Below are positions 9,035-18,525 of a stretch of DNA of 53,598 nucleotides, one piece after another (position 1 is the first letter of the stretch; each line of letters starts with the position of its first letter). The position numbers and the translations under genes are program-made. The notes below the pieces were generated by a model. It worked only from the letters and a program-made list of their open reading frames with translations. It ran no database searches and was not told where the DNA came from. Source of the DNA: Saccharicrinis sp. (lineage in GTDB: Bacteria > Bacteroidota > Bacteroidia > Bacteroidales > Marinilabiliaceae); assembly GCA_024635555.1 (NCBI GenBank), contig JAGXIO010000046.1:1-53598 (forward strand). The letters run 5' to 3'.

Positions 9035-10048
9035 ATGAATGCATTTGAAGTGACCACACTAAACGAATTTATACTTAACAGCCAAGCGGAATTTCCAAAT
9101 GCCGAAGGCGATCTCACCCATCTTTTGCACCATGTGGGCATCGCTGCCAAAATTGTAAACCGCGAGGTAAACAAAGCGGGTTTGGTAGACATTTTAGGCG
9201 AGGTGGGCACTTCGAACATACAAGGCGAAGAACAAAAGAAACTGGATATTTTTGCCAACGATCACTTTATCAATTCGCTTCACTCATGTGGCGAAGTTTG
9301 TGCCATTGCATCGGAGGAAAACGAAAGCTTCATCCTATTCGACGACGATGTAGCGCGCAAGGGGAAATATGTATTTTTAATGGATCCTTTGGATGGATCC
9401 TCCAATATCGATGTCAATGTTTCCATCGGCACCATCTTTTCTATTTACAAACGAAAATCCCCCATTGGCGAAAAGGCTACGATGGACGATTTCCTTCAGC
9501 CGGGAACCGATCAGGTGGCAGCCGGGTATATTTTATATGGTTCGTCAACCATGTTAGTCTATACCACAGGTCAGGGCATCAACGGTTTCACGCTGGATCC
9601 TTCCATAGGTGAGTTTTGTCTTTCGCATAAATCCATTCAAAGTCCTAAGGATGGTACTATCTACTCCATTAACGAAGGCAACTATTTAAAATTTCCGGCA
9701 GGCGTAAAGCAATATATCAAGTATTGTCAGGAAAAGGACGACAGCAACCATCGCCCGTATGCTTCACGATATATCGGCTCGCTGGTATCGGACATCCATC
9801 GTAATTTATTAAAGGGCGGTATTTTTATGTACCCCATTACCGAAAGTGCCCCTGAGGGAAAGTTGCGCTTGCTTTACGAGTGTAACCCCATAGCTTTTAT
9901 TATTGAGCAAGCCGGCGGAAAGGCTACCGATGGCAAAAATCGCATCATGGAGACCAAACCCTTATCCCTCCACCAGCGCACACCTTTCTTCTGTGGCTCG
10001 TCCAATATGGTAAATAAGCTGGAGGAATTCATACAAGTTTTTGGATAA
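9035..10048 (+). CDS. fbp: Fructose-1,6-bisphosphatase, class I
   Basis: It removes the 1-phosphate of fructose 1,6-bisphosphate, the committed late step of gluconeogenesis, in the cytoplasm with Mg2+. The 337 residues match the usual size. Diagnostic segments are [16 protein letters not shown], the metal site at about 93-97 (ASEEN), [20 protein letters not shown] (about 116-135), [12 protein letters not shown] and the C-terminal [21 protein letters not shown]. It is divergent from aspartate kinase. With the putative PEP carboxykinase at 26531 it supports a gluconeogenic lifestyle, though the two genes are 16 kb apart. Confidence 0.96.
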   Translation: MNAFEVTTLNEFILNSQAEFPNAEGDLTHLLHHVGIAAKIVNREVNKAGLVDILGEVGTSNIQGEEQKKLDIFANDHFINSLHSCGEVCAIASEENESFILFDDDVARKGKYVFLMDPLDGSSNIDVNVSIGTIFSIYKRKSPIGEKATMDDFLQPGTDQVAAGYILYGSSTMLVYTTGQGINGFTLDPSIGEFCLSHKSIQSPKDGTIYSINEGNYLKFPAGVKQYIKYCQEKDDSNHRPYASRYIGSLVSDIHRNLLKGGIFMYPITESAPEGKLRLLYECNPIAFIIEQAGGKATDGKNRIMETKPLSLHQRTPFFCGSSNMVNKLEEFIQVFG

Positions 10049-10291
10049 AAAGCTGCTGTTTTTTTGAGGATATTAGCGGAGAAATCAACAAATTTTAACT
10101 CTACCACTTGAATAGCGGGTTCCATATTGGTATGCAACTAAAATTTCAAATTTAAAGATACATCTTCATACTTGTTAATTTCACACCTTTTGTTCAATAT
10201 GTAATAACGATGTCATTAAATATTCGAACGTTAAAAAGTACGCAGCTTACGTGAGTCAATTCATTAATTAGGTTAAAAGGATTCATATGCT

Positions 10292-10299
10292 TACTTTTG
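10292..10299 (+). promoter_or_regulatory. Candidate -7 box for the histidine kinase
   Basis: TACTTTTG matches TAnnTTTG and lies 31 bases before the start at 10330. No clear -33 element is seen. The spacer 10049-10329 holds no gene. Confidence 0.45.
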
Positions 10300-10329
10300 C
10301 GAAAATAAGATTGTATTTTTTATCAGCAT

Positions 10330-11691
10330 ATGCTACCCACAGAAGAGAAGTATAAACGCCAAGGGTTAAAGACGAGAGAGTCTAAACGCACCTACACACG
10401 TTGGTTGTTTGAGAGCAATAAACATTACATCCGAAATTTACTTTTATTGTACATGAGCTTATATCCTGTATTGGCATTTGTAAACAACTTCGGATTGACA
10501 AAACCATTTGCCTCGTTTACTAATCCATACTTTTGGGCCAGCTTACCATTAATGATAGGCGCTTATGTATGCACTTACGTTGATAAATATATACCTTTTA
10601 TCCGCATCATATTTGCCACTGCATTATTCACTATCAGCCTTAATATATCGCTCATATATTCATCCATCTCACCATCCAACAGTGCCATAGACGCTTACTA
10701 TACAGCTTTTATACTTACCATTGCAATGATAGGTCTTTCGATGAGTAGCCTGCATTTGATAATTACATATATTGGCATCTCAACATTATCATTTTTATCG
10801 GTTTCGGTTTTTGTACACCGTTTAGACGTATCCAATCCTCACCTATTTTTGCGATCAAGCTTATTTGTACTTATGGCTTCGGGCTTATTTATGGCGGCAG
10901 GAGTGATCGTTGAAAGCTTTTTGCTTAAGCTATATAAAGCACAAAAAACCATAACCCAAGAAAAAGAACAAATCAGTGATCAAAAAGATACTCTGGAAAA
11001 CCTCAATGAAACCAAGGATCGTTTCTTCAATATCATTTCGCACGACTTGCGCAGCCCTTTTACCTCACTCATCGGATATTTTGATCTTTTGCTACGCAAC
11101 GATGGCAAGGATTTTAAAGCCAAAAAAGAAGACATTGAGAAAATGTATTTACATATACGTAGAACCTATAACCTGCTAAACAACCTATTAAACTGGAGCA
11201 AAACGCAATTAAACGAATACGTACACAAACCAAAACGCTATAAGCTGGCTCCCATTTTTTTGGAGAATCGATCATTATACCGTGAAATTGCTAACCAAAA
11301 GGGGATAAAAATAGTACACGCCTACTCTGACAATGCTATGGTATATTGCGATAAAGAAATGATAGCCACCATCATACGGAATTTAGTTTTTAACGCTATT
11401 AAATTTACCAAGCCCCACGGCGAGATACACTTAACGGCAAAACAAATAGGTGAAAACGAAATGGAAATCGCGGTTGTTGACAATGGAATTGGTATCTCCG
11501 ACAAGGAGATTGAAATGGTACTTAATCCAAGTACTCATCACGTAACAAAAGGTACACACAACGAAAAAGGCAGCGGAATAGGACTAATTATTTGCAATGA
11601 TATATTGAAAAAGCACCATAGTAAAATGCAAATTGAAAGTAAGAAAAACGTGGGGAGTAAGTTTTTCTTTATCTTACCAATATATCCGTAG
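10330..11691 (+). CDS. Membrane-bound sensor histidine kinase
   Basis: The 453-residue protein has about six membrane segments between residues 35 and 200 with no extra sensory domain. A coiled linker (200-230) leads to a HisKA dimerisation domain with phosphoacceptor H238 in FFNIISHDLRSPF. The ATPase domain has the N box (NLVFNAIKFTKPHG), the G1 box (VVDNGIGIS) and the G2 box (GSGIGLIIC). No response regulator is adjacent, so it is an orphan kinase in this window. The signal is unknown; a membrane-embedded sensor of membrane state or a small hydrophobic ligand is one possibility. It is transcribed singly. Confidence 0.92.
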   Translation: MLPTEEKYKRQGLKTRESKRTYTRWLFESNKHYIRNLLLLYMSLYPVLAFVNNFGLTKPFASFTNPYFWASLPLMIGAYVCTYVDKYIPFIRIIFATALFTISLNISLIYSSISPSNSAIDAYYTAFILTIAMIGLSMSSLHLIITYIGISTLSFLSVSVFVHRLDVSNPHLFLRSSLFVLMASGLFMAAGVIVESFLLKLYKAQKTITQEKEQISDQKDTLENLNETKDRFFNIISHDLRSPFTSLIGYFDLLLRNDGKDFKAKKEDIEKMYLHIRRTYNLLNNLLNWSKTQLNEYVHKPKRYKLAPIFLENRSLYREIANQKGIKIVHAYSDNAMVYCDKEMIATIIRNLVFNAIKFTKPHGEIHLTAKQIGENEMEIAVVDNGIGISDKEIEMVLNPSTHHVTKGTHNEKGSGIGLIICNDILKKHHSKMQIESKKNVGSKFFFILPIYP

Positions 11692-11822
11692 GTGAGTTCC
11701 CTAGCGAAGAGAGGTCAGCGTAAACTTGAGTGCGGTGGACGAAGGGAGCTTAAAGTAAGAGTTGTATAAAACAAACCTCGTAAATCACCGTTTATCTTAC
11801 AGAAAAATTTAACGAAGATAAC

Positions 11823-12797
11823 ATGTTTGTAAAACACATTTTAGCTCTAATATTTTTAGTTACAGCATTTTTTGTAAATGCACTGGCCTTTACAACGGAT
11901 GTAAAAAATTATGATATTTCTGCATCCGAAATTAAAAAATACGAAACCCTTAACAACAGCGAAAGCAGATTATTAGAATACAAAGACGACAAAAGTGCCC
12001 TGCTGCTCAAGTTAAACCAGTTGGCTCATATCAACGCCAGCCGAAAAAAGCATCGCCAGCCTGAAGTTGAACTGGATATTTTGGCCTCGCGTGTAGCCAA
12101 TAAAATTGCCACAGATGCGGCCATGAACAATTTTATGGGGCATTTTAATCTGCTGGGCGAATCACCTTATTATCGCTATGCCCTCGGCGGAGGTATGGAT
12201 CATGTTACTGAAAATGCCTCTGCCCTATCCTCAACCGAGCCTTTGCCCTCTGGCCCTGAACATATTACTGACTACATGCAGCAGGCTCACAATGCCTTTA
12301 TGGCCGAACGTGCTCCTAACGACGGTCACAAACAAAACTGCATCCATCCGCATCACAATTATATAGGCATTGGCTATTACCTCTATAAAAATCAATTCAG
12401 ATATTACGAAGAATTTTTGGATAGATACTTGGTGTTTGGTGAATTTAAAACTTTAGTAGCAGCCAATACAAAAGTTAGCATTCCGGTTAAACCCGTAGAG
12501 GGTAAACACCTGCATATGGTTTTGGCATATTATCAAAAATTTCCATCCCCGATGAGCGCCGATGCCATAACCCGGCAGATGCAATACGATGATTTTACCA
12601 ACGATTTGGCACATAAGATACTGCCTTGGGAATTGCCTACTCCTGATGCACAAGGCTTTACTCAACTAGAATTTACCTTTCAGAAAAAAGGATTGTATTA
12701 TATCCAAATTTATCTTGATGACAAGCCTTTTACCAAAGGAACGGCATCCACCAAAAACAAGGTACAAGCTTCGGGGGTGGTTATTGAGGTGAGGTGA
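11823..12797 (+). CDS. Secreted CAP (SCP/PR1)-domain protein
   Basis: The protein has an N-terminal signal peptide (about 1-22, ending VNALAF). A CAP-like core follows at about 60-215: LNQLAHINASRKKH, then MGHFNLLGESPYYRYALGG, ENAS, and HKQNCIHPHHNYIGIGYY, matching the H..ENA..H(F/Y)xN/GxG pattern of CAP proteins. A C-terminal 110-residue region of beta character follows and looks like a separate module. CAP proteins are extracellular and their roles vary (lipid binding, protease-like, adhesion), so no precise function can be given. It is a single gene and converges with the GH13 gene. Confidence 0.8.
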   Translation: MFVKHILALIFLVTAFFVNALAFTTDVKNYDISASEIKKYETLNNSESRLLEYKDDKSALLLKLNQLAHINASRKKHRQPEVELDILASRVANKIATDAAMNNFMGHFNLLGESPYYRYALGGGMDHVTENASALSSTEPLPSGPEHITDYMQQAHNAFMAERAPNDGHKQNCIHPHHNYIGIGYYLYKNQFRYYEEFLDRYLVFGEFKTLVAANTKVSIPVKPVEGKHLHMVLAYYQKFPSPMSADAITRQMQYDDFTNDLAHKILPWELPTPDAQGFTQLEFTFQKKGLYYIQIYLDDKPFTKGTASTKNKVQASGVVIEVR

Positions 12798-12850
12798 AAA
12801 AGCCCCCTCCCTGCCTAGGGCAGGCAGGCAACTCCCCCAAATGGGGGAAA
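12797..12850. repeat. C-run/G-run hairpin repeat with inserted GCCTGC palindrome
   Basis: AAAAAGCCCCCTCC is followed by CCCCC-AAAT-GGGGG at 12834-12847, as in the 1111-1182 unit. Between the two parts sits a GCCTAGGGCAGGCAGGC insert. It lies directly after the CAP-protein stop. The rest of the spacer to 13091 shows no gene. Confidence 0.65.
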
Positions 12851-13091
12851 GCACAGAAATAGCTCTTTTGAAACAAGCATATCAACCCCGTCCCCGTGCC
12901 TTTGGTACGGTACTTTGCCTTAAAAAGGAGAAGAGCCAACATTGGGGGATAAATCCCATGAACTTAATCTCCTTACAGGTTTACAAACAGAGGTGAATGA
13001 ATTGAAGATCTATTTTCATCCTCATTCAGTTTGGACGCGATATTTACATGATGCTTATGGTCGCAACGAGACGACGAAGGCAGCACCTCAC

Positions 13092-14966
13092 TTAGTTTGA
13101 CTCTATCATAAAGATATACGATTGCAGGGGCTCCAGTTGAATATCGATTATGCCCAAACCATTCTTTACTACCAATGTAGTGCTGGTTTGTCCGTTCAGT
13201 TGGTCGGAAACAGGATGACTGCCATCGAGAATCTTCATTTCACCGATGATGTCAGCCGGAATTTTAAGATCAAACTCAAAACTATCGGTATGGCTAAAAT
13301 TAGAAATCACAATCAGCTTTTCATTTTCGCTCCATCGAACAAAAGAGAACAACTTATCCGCATACCCCTTGGTATGCTCTCGGTTGTAGGCGTGGATGTC
13401 GGCATAAGCACCCATGAGGGCTTCGCTTTCTGCCGTAAAACTTAAGAGCCTCTGATAAAACAAGCGCAAATTCTTTTCTTCATCATTTAGCTGCCCTCCG
13501 TCAAACTTACCGTTATTCATCCAGCGCTGATGATGGGGTACACCGATATAATCGAAGATAGAAGTTCGCGACGGCGCACCAAATCCGGCATTTTGCTCGC
13601 CCGGCTCCCCCACTTCTTGCCCAAAATAAAGCATCGTAGGCGAAGTGCTCAACGTGGCCGATACAACCATGGCAGGCATACCCTTTTTTGCATCGCCCGC
13701 AAATTGGAGCGAGGCAATACGCTGCTCATCATGATTTTCGAGAAAATGAAGCATATGATGCTCAATATCTGCCAGTTTGTGTTGGATGGGTGCAATGTGA
13801 TCAGTGGAGCCATGTCCCTGCATAATATGCTTAAGTGTATCGTACAAATCCACTTTATCGTACAAATAATCCATCTTGCCTTTTTGAATATAATCTCGAT
13901 ATAAGCCAGGCTGATACACCTCGGCCAATAAAAACGCATCCGGATTTTTCATCTTGATGGATGAATTCATAAAGCTCCAAAACTCCACCGGAACCATCTC
14001 GGCCATATCGTACCTAAAGCCGTCCACCCCTTTATCTATCCAAAAAAGAGCGATATCTCGAAATTTCATCCATGAATCCGGCACCTCCTTACCTTGCCAA
14101 AAGGAATAATGCGCTTCGTAGTTTTTGTTTCTATAATTATCGGGCAAAGAATCAAAATCATTTACGCCATCGGGTCGCACACCATAGTTTACCTTCACTG
14201 TTTCGTACCAATCGTAAAAATCGGGTTGCGCCAAACGCGAACCATTACCTGTCCATTTAGCAGGATTTTCATCAAATTCACCATCCAATAGTGGATGCTT
14301 ATCGCCTCCCAAAGGCAAATACTCGTTCTTGGGTTCAGGCACCTGGAAAGCTTTTCCGGGGATGTAATAAAAGTTATTGTTTTTGGTGTAGACAAAAGAA
14401 GTATCGTCCTCGGCACCAAAATCCTTTACACCTTCCGGGTTGTTAAGCCCCTGATAATGACGCGCTATGTGATTGGGTACAATGTCTATTATCACTTTCA
14501 TCCCATGTTGATGCGTACGACGGATTAAGTCTTCAAACTCCTCCATTCGTTTGGCAGGATCTACCGCCATATCCGGATCCACCTGGTAATAATCTTTTAC
14601 CGCATAGGGCGACCCTGCACGTCCTTTCACCACATCCGGATCATCGTTCGAAATGCCGTATTGGGTATAATCCGTTGCCATGGCATGGTGCGGAACCCCT
14701 GTATACCAAATATGCGTAACACCCATTTTCTTTATTTCCTCCAGGGCCGTATCGGTAAAATCGTTGAACTTACCCACTCCGTTTTCATCCATAGTACCCC
14801 ATGGTTTATTATGGGTATTGGTGTTTCCAAAAAGTCGGGTGAAAACTTGGTAAACAACTGCTTTACCCGGCTTTACCGTTTCGGCATTTTGCTGTAGTGG
14901 AGTTTTATGACTTGTGCAGGCAACTAACATAGCAGCAATTAAAATATTAAAAATTAGTTTTCTCAT
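13092..14966 (-). CDS. GH13 alpha-amylase-family lipoprotein
   Basis: The 624-residue protein has a lipoprotein signal (MRKLIFNILIAAMLVACTS), so it is probably anchored facing the periplasm or cell surface. The GH13 barrel is complete: region I DIVPNH (161-166), region II GFRYDMAE with nucleophile D320, region III AEV with acid/base E349, and region IV NHDEQ with D413. A C-terminal beta domain closes the protein. The expected activity is hydrolysis or transfer on alpha-glucans, but the exact substrate is unclear. No SusC/SusD pair is adjacent, so it does not sit in a classical polysaccharide utilisation locus. Confidence 0.92.
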   Translation of the reverse strand: MRKLIFNILIAAMLVACTSHKTPLQQNAETVKPGKAVVYQVFTRLFGNTNTHNKPWGTMDENGVGKFNDFTDTALEEIKKMGVTHIWYTGVPHHAMATDYTQYGISNDDPDVVKGRAGSPYAVKDYYQVDPDMAVDPAKRMEEFEDLIRRTHQHGMKVIIDIVPNHIARHYQGLNNPEGVKDFGAEDDTSFVYTKNNNFYYIPGKAFQVPEPKNEYLPLGGDKHPLLDGEFDENPAKWTGNGSRLAQPDFYDWYETVKVNYGVRPDGVNDFDSLPDNYRNKNYEAHYSFWQGKEVPDSWMKFRDIALFWIDKGVDGFRYDMAEMVPVEFWSFMNSSIKMKNPDAFLLAEVYQPGLYRDYIQKGKMDYLYDKVDLYDTLKHIMQGHGSTDHIAPIQHKLADIEHHMLHFLENHDEQRIASLQFAGDAKKGMPAMVVSATLSTSPTMLYFGQEVGEPGEQNAGFGAPSRTSIFDYIGVPHHQRWMNNGKFDGGQLNDEEKNLRLFYQRLLSFTAESEALMGAYADIHAYNREHTKGYADKLFSFVRWSENEKLIVISNFSHTDSFEFDLKIPADIIGEMKILDGSHPVSDQLNGQTSTTLVVKNGLGIIDIQLEPLQSYIFMIESN

Positions 14967-15017
14967 TTGTAAACTTTCCTATTGATTCAAATAGCACGAT
15001 AAAAAACCATACTTCAC

Positions 15018-15833
15018 CTATCTTAAGCGATCCAACTCCTGCCGTACATTTGTCATTTCTTTTTTAATTTTTGCAATATCTTTTAATACGAAAGAAATTT
15101 CATATCCATCGCTAATAGCTTCCTTATCAAACTTCTCCATTACAATGTAAGAATTTCCTTTTCCCATAAAGTGAACTTTAAGCGGCTTATTAACATTTTG
15201 GGCTATAAAATCGATGATGCCATTGTCGTCTCCATTCTTGTAATTGACCACTTCCCAAAAGGTACCTTGATCTTCAAATTTTCGATTGTCAAAACCGTCT
15301 TCCGCCACCTCTTCGCTTAATACCAACTGTCCTTCGTTATACACTTTTATTTTATTGTGGTTAATATACTTGTTGCCAACATAACGGCTAGATATATAGA
15401 AATCACCCTCCATATCCAGATGGGCTCGCAGGTAGGTCCTGTTGTAAGCATTTTGCGGTTTTTGACGATGATGGATGAGTATCTGTTTTTCACCATACTC
15501 ATCGCTCAGCGTAAAGTTTTTCATGAGTACCTTTAGCTCCTCTTCCTTTTTTACCAAAGCACTGTCAAAAAAAGCTAGGTTGCGTTCCTGCTCGCCAATT
15601 TTTATGGTGCGAAGCAAATCATTGGCACGCGCCACATACTCAATTTCTTTTGGGGTATGCTCAATAATGGAGTCCAACACTACTTTGGCATCGTTAAATT
15701 GCTCCTGCCCATAAAGTTTATTGGCTCTATCAAATTTTTCTTTGGCTATTTGCTCCGTTGTGAGTCCGCATGCAGCAAGTACCAAAAGTACGGTGGCTAT
15801 GACTAAGTATTTTTTGCGATGTTGAATATGCAT
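15018..15833 (-). CDS. Lipoprotein with helical TPR-like N-terminus
   Basis: The signal ends in VLLVLAACG, a lipobox, so the mature protein starts at C22. Residues 25-90 (KEKFDRANKLYGQEQFNDAKVVLDSII) look like a single TPR-type helical pair. Strand-rich segments follow (YLRAHLDMEGDFYISSRYVG, VYNEGQLVLSEEV). A charged helix (DIAKIKKEMTNVRQELDRLR) ends the protein and may form a coiled coil. I do not recognise a family and can give no function. It lies 51 bases upstream of the GH13 start on the same strand, so the two may be co-transcribed. Confidence 0.7.
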   Translation of the reverse strand: MHIQHRKKYLVIATVLLVLAACGLTTEQIAKEKFDRANKLYGQEQFNDAKVVLDSIIEHTPKEIEYVARANDLLRTIKIGEQERNLAFFDSALVKKEEELKVLMKNFTLSDEYGEKQILIHHRQKPQNAYNRTYLRAHLDMEGDFYISSRYVGNKYINHNKIKVYNEGQLVLSEEVAEDGFDNRKFEDQGTFWEVVNYKNGDDNGIIDFIAQNVNKPLKVHFMGKGNSYIVMEKFDKEAISDGYEISFVLKDIAKIKKEMTNVRQELDRLR

Positions 15834-15867
15834 TGTGTTATTAATTTTAGGATACGATAAAATTCAA

Positions 15868-15899
15868 AAATAAAAAAACCGACAATAAATGCCGGCTTT
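15868..15899 (-). terminator. Intrinsic terminator after ssb
   Basis: On the minus strand AAAGCCGGC pairs with GTCGGTTTT (two G-U pairs) across a 7-base loop, followed by a T-rich run. It lies about 75 bases past the ssb stop, in the right orientation to end that transcript. Confidence 0.65.
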
Positions 15900-15975
15900 A
15901 AAAGTAATAATTAATCGCTGTAGGCCATCTTCCATTTACCAAAAACATTAACTTTTAGGGGAAGAGTTGAAATAA

Positions 15976-16296
15976 TTAATTTAAAAACTCAAACTCTTTT
16001 ACATTTACTTCAAGGGCAGATTGAATTTCACCTTCTTTGTTTTTGTATGAAGAAGTATGCGGTTCGCCTTCGATAAGTAATTTTTTACCTTTTTTAATGT
16101 ACTCGGCAAATTTGGTGTCTGAATCCTTGCTGCGCCAAATAGATGCTCTTACCCATTCGGTTCTTTCTACTTTTTCGCCTTTGGCATTTTTGTAATTTTT
16201 GGATACGGCCACATCAAAATTTACGACCTTGCCTTTAGCTGTTTCCGTCACTGTGGCATCATTGCCCACATTTCCGCTTAAAATCAGTTTTAACAT
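15976..16296 (-). CDS. ssb: Short single-stranded DNA-binding protein
   Basis: This is an OB-fold protein of 106 residues: LKLILSGNVGNDATV, then NFDVAVSKNYKNAKGE, RTEWVRASIWR, and KKGKKLLIEGEPHTSSYKNKEGE. These are the core strands of bacterial SSB. It ends at VNVKEFEFLN with no linker and no acidic DDDIPF-type tip, the part of full-length SSB that recruits partner proteins. It is therefore probably an accessory SSB rather than the main replication SSB, which should lie elsewhere. It sits 70 bases downstream of rlmN on the same strand and ends at a terminator. Confidence 0.88.
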   Translation of the reverse strand: MLKLILSGNVGNDATVTETAKGKVVNFDVAVSKNYKNAKGEKVERTEWVRASIWRSKDSDTKFAEYIKKGKKLLIEGEPHTSSYKNKEGEIQSALEVNVKEFEFLN

Positions 16297-16366
16297 GTCT
16301 AGGGAATTTGTTTGTTTAACATATATCCAATATAACTAAAAGTATACAAAATGTCAATAGTATATT

Positions 16367-17410
16367 TCAAAAATCTTTCTCTTCATTTTTTTGTACCATA
16401 CTTTTGGTACTTAGCAACCCGCAAGCAGCAAAAATATCCTCTCCTCTCGATTTACGAATGGTAGCCGTAACACCTTTTTTTTCAAGTGCTGCTTTAAATT
16501 CTTCCATCACTTGGTGCGAAGAACCTTTCAAAGGTGTATCGGGGATGGGATGAAACTTTATAAGATTAACTCTCGACTTAAGCCCACTAACCAGGCGCAC
16601 CAATTCTCTGGCATGTTCAACAGAATCGTTTACCCCTTCAAACATGATGTACTCGAAGGATATTCTGCGTTGTCGTCCAAAGTCGTACTCTTTTAATATA
16701 TCAATGATATGTTCCATGGGATATACGTTTTCAATAGGCATCAGCTCTTTGCGCTGCTCGTTGTAAGGGCTGTGCATACTTATGGCCAAGTGACATTCGC
16801 TTTCTTCAATAAAACGTCGCATGGCCGGCCCTACACCTATGGTAGAAACATTAATTCGTCGCGGGCTCCATGCAAATCCCCAGTCGGAAGTAATAATTTC
16901 CAAACTTTTAAGCACTTGTTCAATATTATCCATCGGCTCACCCATCCCCATGTAAACCACATTGGTGAGTTCATCCTTTTCTTCGATGCTAACCATCTGG
17001 TTAACTATTTCTCCAGCCGTAAGGTTCTTTTGGAAGCCCTGCTTGCCTGTCATGCAAAACAAGCAGCCCATTTTGCAGCCTACCTGCGAGCTCACGCAAA
17101 GTGTTTTGCGATTTTCGGACGGAATATAAGCAGCCTCCAAAAACAGGTTTTTTCCGGTGCTGAAAAGATATTTACGCGTTCCATCCACCGATTCCTGCAC
17201 CTTATTGTAAGCACTTAGTCCAACCGTATATTTTCCATTTAGAATCTCCCTGTTTTTTACGGAGAGATTCAACATCTCATCAATGCTGCTTACCTTTTTT
17301 TTGTAGAGCCAGTCGGCCATTTGCTTTGCTGCAAATCCCGGAAACCCCAGCTCTTTGGCTACTTCCTGCAACTCTTTCAACGTTTTTCCGAACAATGCCT
17401 CTTTTTCCAT
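16367..17410 (-). CDS. rlmN: Dual-specificity RNA methyltransferase RlmN
   Basis: This radical-SAM enzyme methylates C2 of A2503 in 23S rRNA, and often A37 of some tRNAs. From the ATG at 17410 (MEKEALFGKTLKELQEVA) there are 347 residues. The [4Fe-4S] motif is C-KMG-C-LF-C at C112/C116/C119. SAM-binding VVYMGMGEPMDN and NVSTIGV follow. The C-terminal GEDIFAACGLL carries the cysteine that is transiently methylated in the mechanism. An in-frame ATG nine bases upstream (17419) is also possible. It is probably the first gene of a two-gene unit with ssb. Confidence 0.95.
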   Translation of the reverse strand: MEKEALFGKTLKELQEVAKELGFPGFAAKQMADWLYKKKVSSIDEMLNLSVKNREILNGKYTVGLSAYNKVQESVDGTRKYLFSTGKNLFLEAAYIPSENRKTLCVSSQVGCKMGCLFCMTGKQGFQKNLTAGEIVNQMVSIEEKDELTNVVYMGMGEPMDNIEQVLKSLEIITSDWGFAWSPRRINVSTIGVGPAMRRFIEESECHLAISMHSPYNEQRKELMPIENVYPMEHIIDILKEYDFGRQRRISFEYIMFEGVNDSVEHARELVRLVSGLKSRVNLIKFHPIPDTPLKGSSHQVMEEFKAALEKKGVTATIRKSRGEDIFAACGLLSTKSMVQKNEEKDF

Positions 17411-17448
17411 ATCTATCAATTTGCAAATAATGTGTGCTTTTATAGTGA

Positions 17449-17456
17449 CAAAGGTA
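17449..17456 (-). promoter_or_regulatory. Candidate -7 box for rlmN
   Basis: The minus strand reads TACCTTTG, matching TAnnTTTG, 39 bases before the chosen rlmN start. No clear -33 box. Confidence 0.4.
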
Positions 17457-17558
17457 ATATTTCTTTTATTTTTGAGATTAAACCTGATAGATCGATAGAT
17501 TGTTAGACAATAGACATTAGACTTATGAGAAATAGTTTCTCTTTTCTCAAAATCTCTT

Positions 17559-17601
17559 CCCGCCCATTTATATTTGAGGTGGCGGGATGTCGCTTTGCTC
17601 C
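17559..17601 (+). repeat. Covarying hairpin repeat with conserved tail, copy 2
   Basis: CCCGCC (17559-17564) pairs with GGCGGG (17581-17586), followed by ATGTCGCTTTGCTCC (17587-17601). The tail is identical to copy 1 although the loop sequence differs. Confidence 0.8.
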
Positions 17602-17645
17602 ATATCTCTTGGTCTCGTATCTAATAAAACACTCATAACATTACA

Positions 17646-18035
17646 ATGAAAAGTTTCCTACAACCCATTGAAATCCGTTTTTTTGATATCGACATGAATA
17701 ACCATGTAAACAACTCGGTGTATTTTACTTACATGGAAAATGCCCGCACAGAGTTGTTGATGGACGAATTTTTAAGATGCAAGGCACACGGGTTAACCTT
17801 TATAGTTACTGAAGCATCATGTAAATATTACCAACCAATGCGCCTGGGCGAAAAGGTAGTTTGCGAAATGGTTTTCGAATTAACACGACCAGTACAATTT
17901 GTTGTTACCTACACATTTAAAAATCAAAAAAACGGTGAAGCATACGCCATGGGGAAAACTTGGCTTGTAATGACAAACGAAGCAAAAAACAGACCGGTAG
18001 CCATACCAAAGGTTTTTATTGACACCTATTGTTAA
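17646..18035 (+). CDS. Acyl-CoA thioesterase, 4HBT hotdog family
   Basis: The 129-residue single hotdog-fold protein opens with IEIRFFDIDMNNHVNNSVYF, the 4-hydroxybenzoyl-CoA thioesterase signature. The catalytic aspartate lies in the FDIDMNNHVNN segment and is followed by a helix (FTYMENARTELLMDEF). It resembles YbgC/FadM-type cytoplasmic thioesterases that hydrolyse acyl-CoAs; the chain-length preference is unknown. Size and motif order are normal. It is followed at 115 bases by a DUF1801 gene, and no shared function is evident. Confidence 0.88.
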   Translation: MKSFLQPIEIRFFDIDMNNHVNNSVYFTYMENARTELLMDEFLRCKAHGLTFIVTEASCKYYQPMRLGEKVVCEMVFELTRPVQFVVTYTFKNQKNGEAYAMGKTWLVMTNEAKNRPVAIPKVFIDTYC

Positions 18036-18150
18036 CATCCAACAATAAGGAAGTTAGTTGTTTTAAGCACCTTTTAAGGATGCCGGTAAGATATTGAATC
18101 ATCTTTTTGTAAAATAAAGAAAACTCCGAATTGAACTAGCTATAAAAATA

Positions 18151-18525
18151 ATGAGCGAGCTCGACACCTACTATCTTAACCAAGAAGAACCCAACCGAAG
18201 TTGTCTTTTGGCTTTACGGAATATTATACTGAAACAGGACATCCACGTTAATGAAACGCGTAAATGGGGAATGCCTTGTTTTTGTTATGGTAAAAAAATG
18301 TTCTGTTTTTTAATGATGGATAAAAAAACGCAGCAGCCCTATATTTTAATGGTAGAAGGGAATCATCTTCATCATCTATTATTAGAAAAAGGCAAACGCT
18401 CAAGGATGAAAGTTTTTAACATCGACCCGAACAAAGATTTGCCACTCCAGACTATTATTGGCTTGATAAACGATGCGTTGGATTTATATAGAAACGGAAT
18501 ACTCAAAAGTAAATCTCGGCCATAA
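18151..18525 (+). CDS. DUF1801 (YdhG-like) protein
   Basis: The 124 residues fit the DUF1801 fold: an N-terminal helix (CLLALRNIIL), the motif ETRKWGMPCFCYGKKMFCFL with the typical KWGxP-Y/F pattern, a central strand segment with PYILMVEG, and a C-terminal helix (TIIGLINDALDLYRNG). The biochemical role of this family is not established as far as I know. Its last 23 bases overlap the 3' end of the convergent reductase gene, so the two transcripts are antisense at their ends. Confidence 0.8.
   Translation: MSELDTYYLNQEEPNRSCLLALRNIILKQDIHVNETRKWGMPCFCYGKKMFCFLMMDKKTQQPYILMVEGNHLHHLLLEKGKRSRMKVFNIDPNKDLPLQTIIGLINDALDLYRNGILKSKSRP

Noticed and set aside
16709-17218. 169-codon plus-strand frame opposite rlmN
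   Set aside because: It is antisense to a well-identified enzyme gene and has no family match; it arises from codon bias of rlmN.
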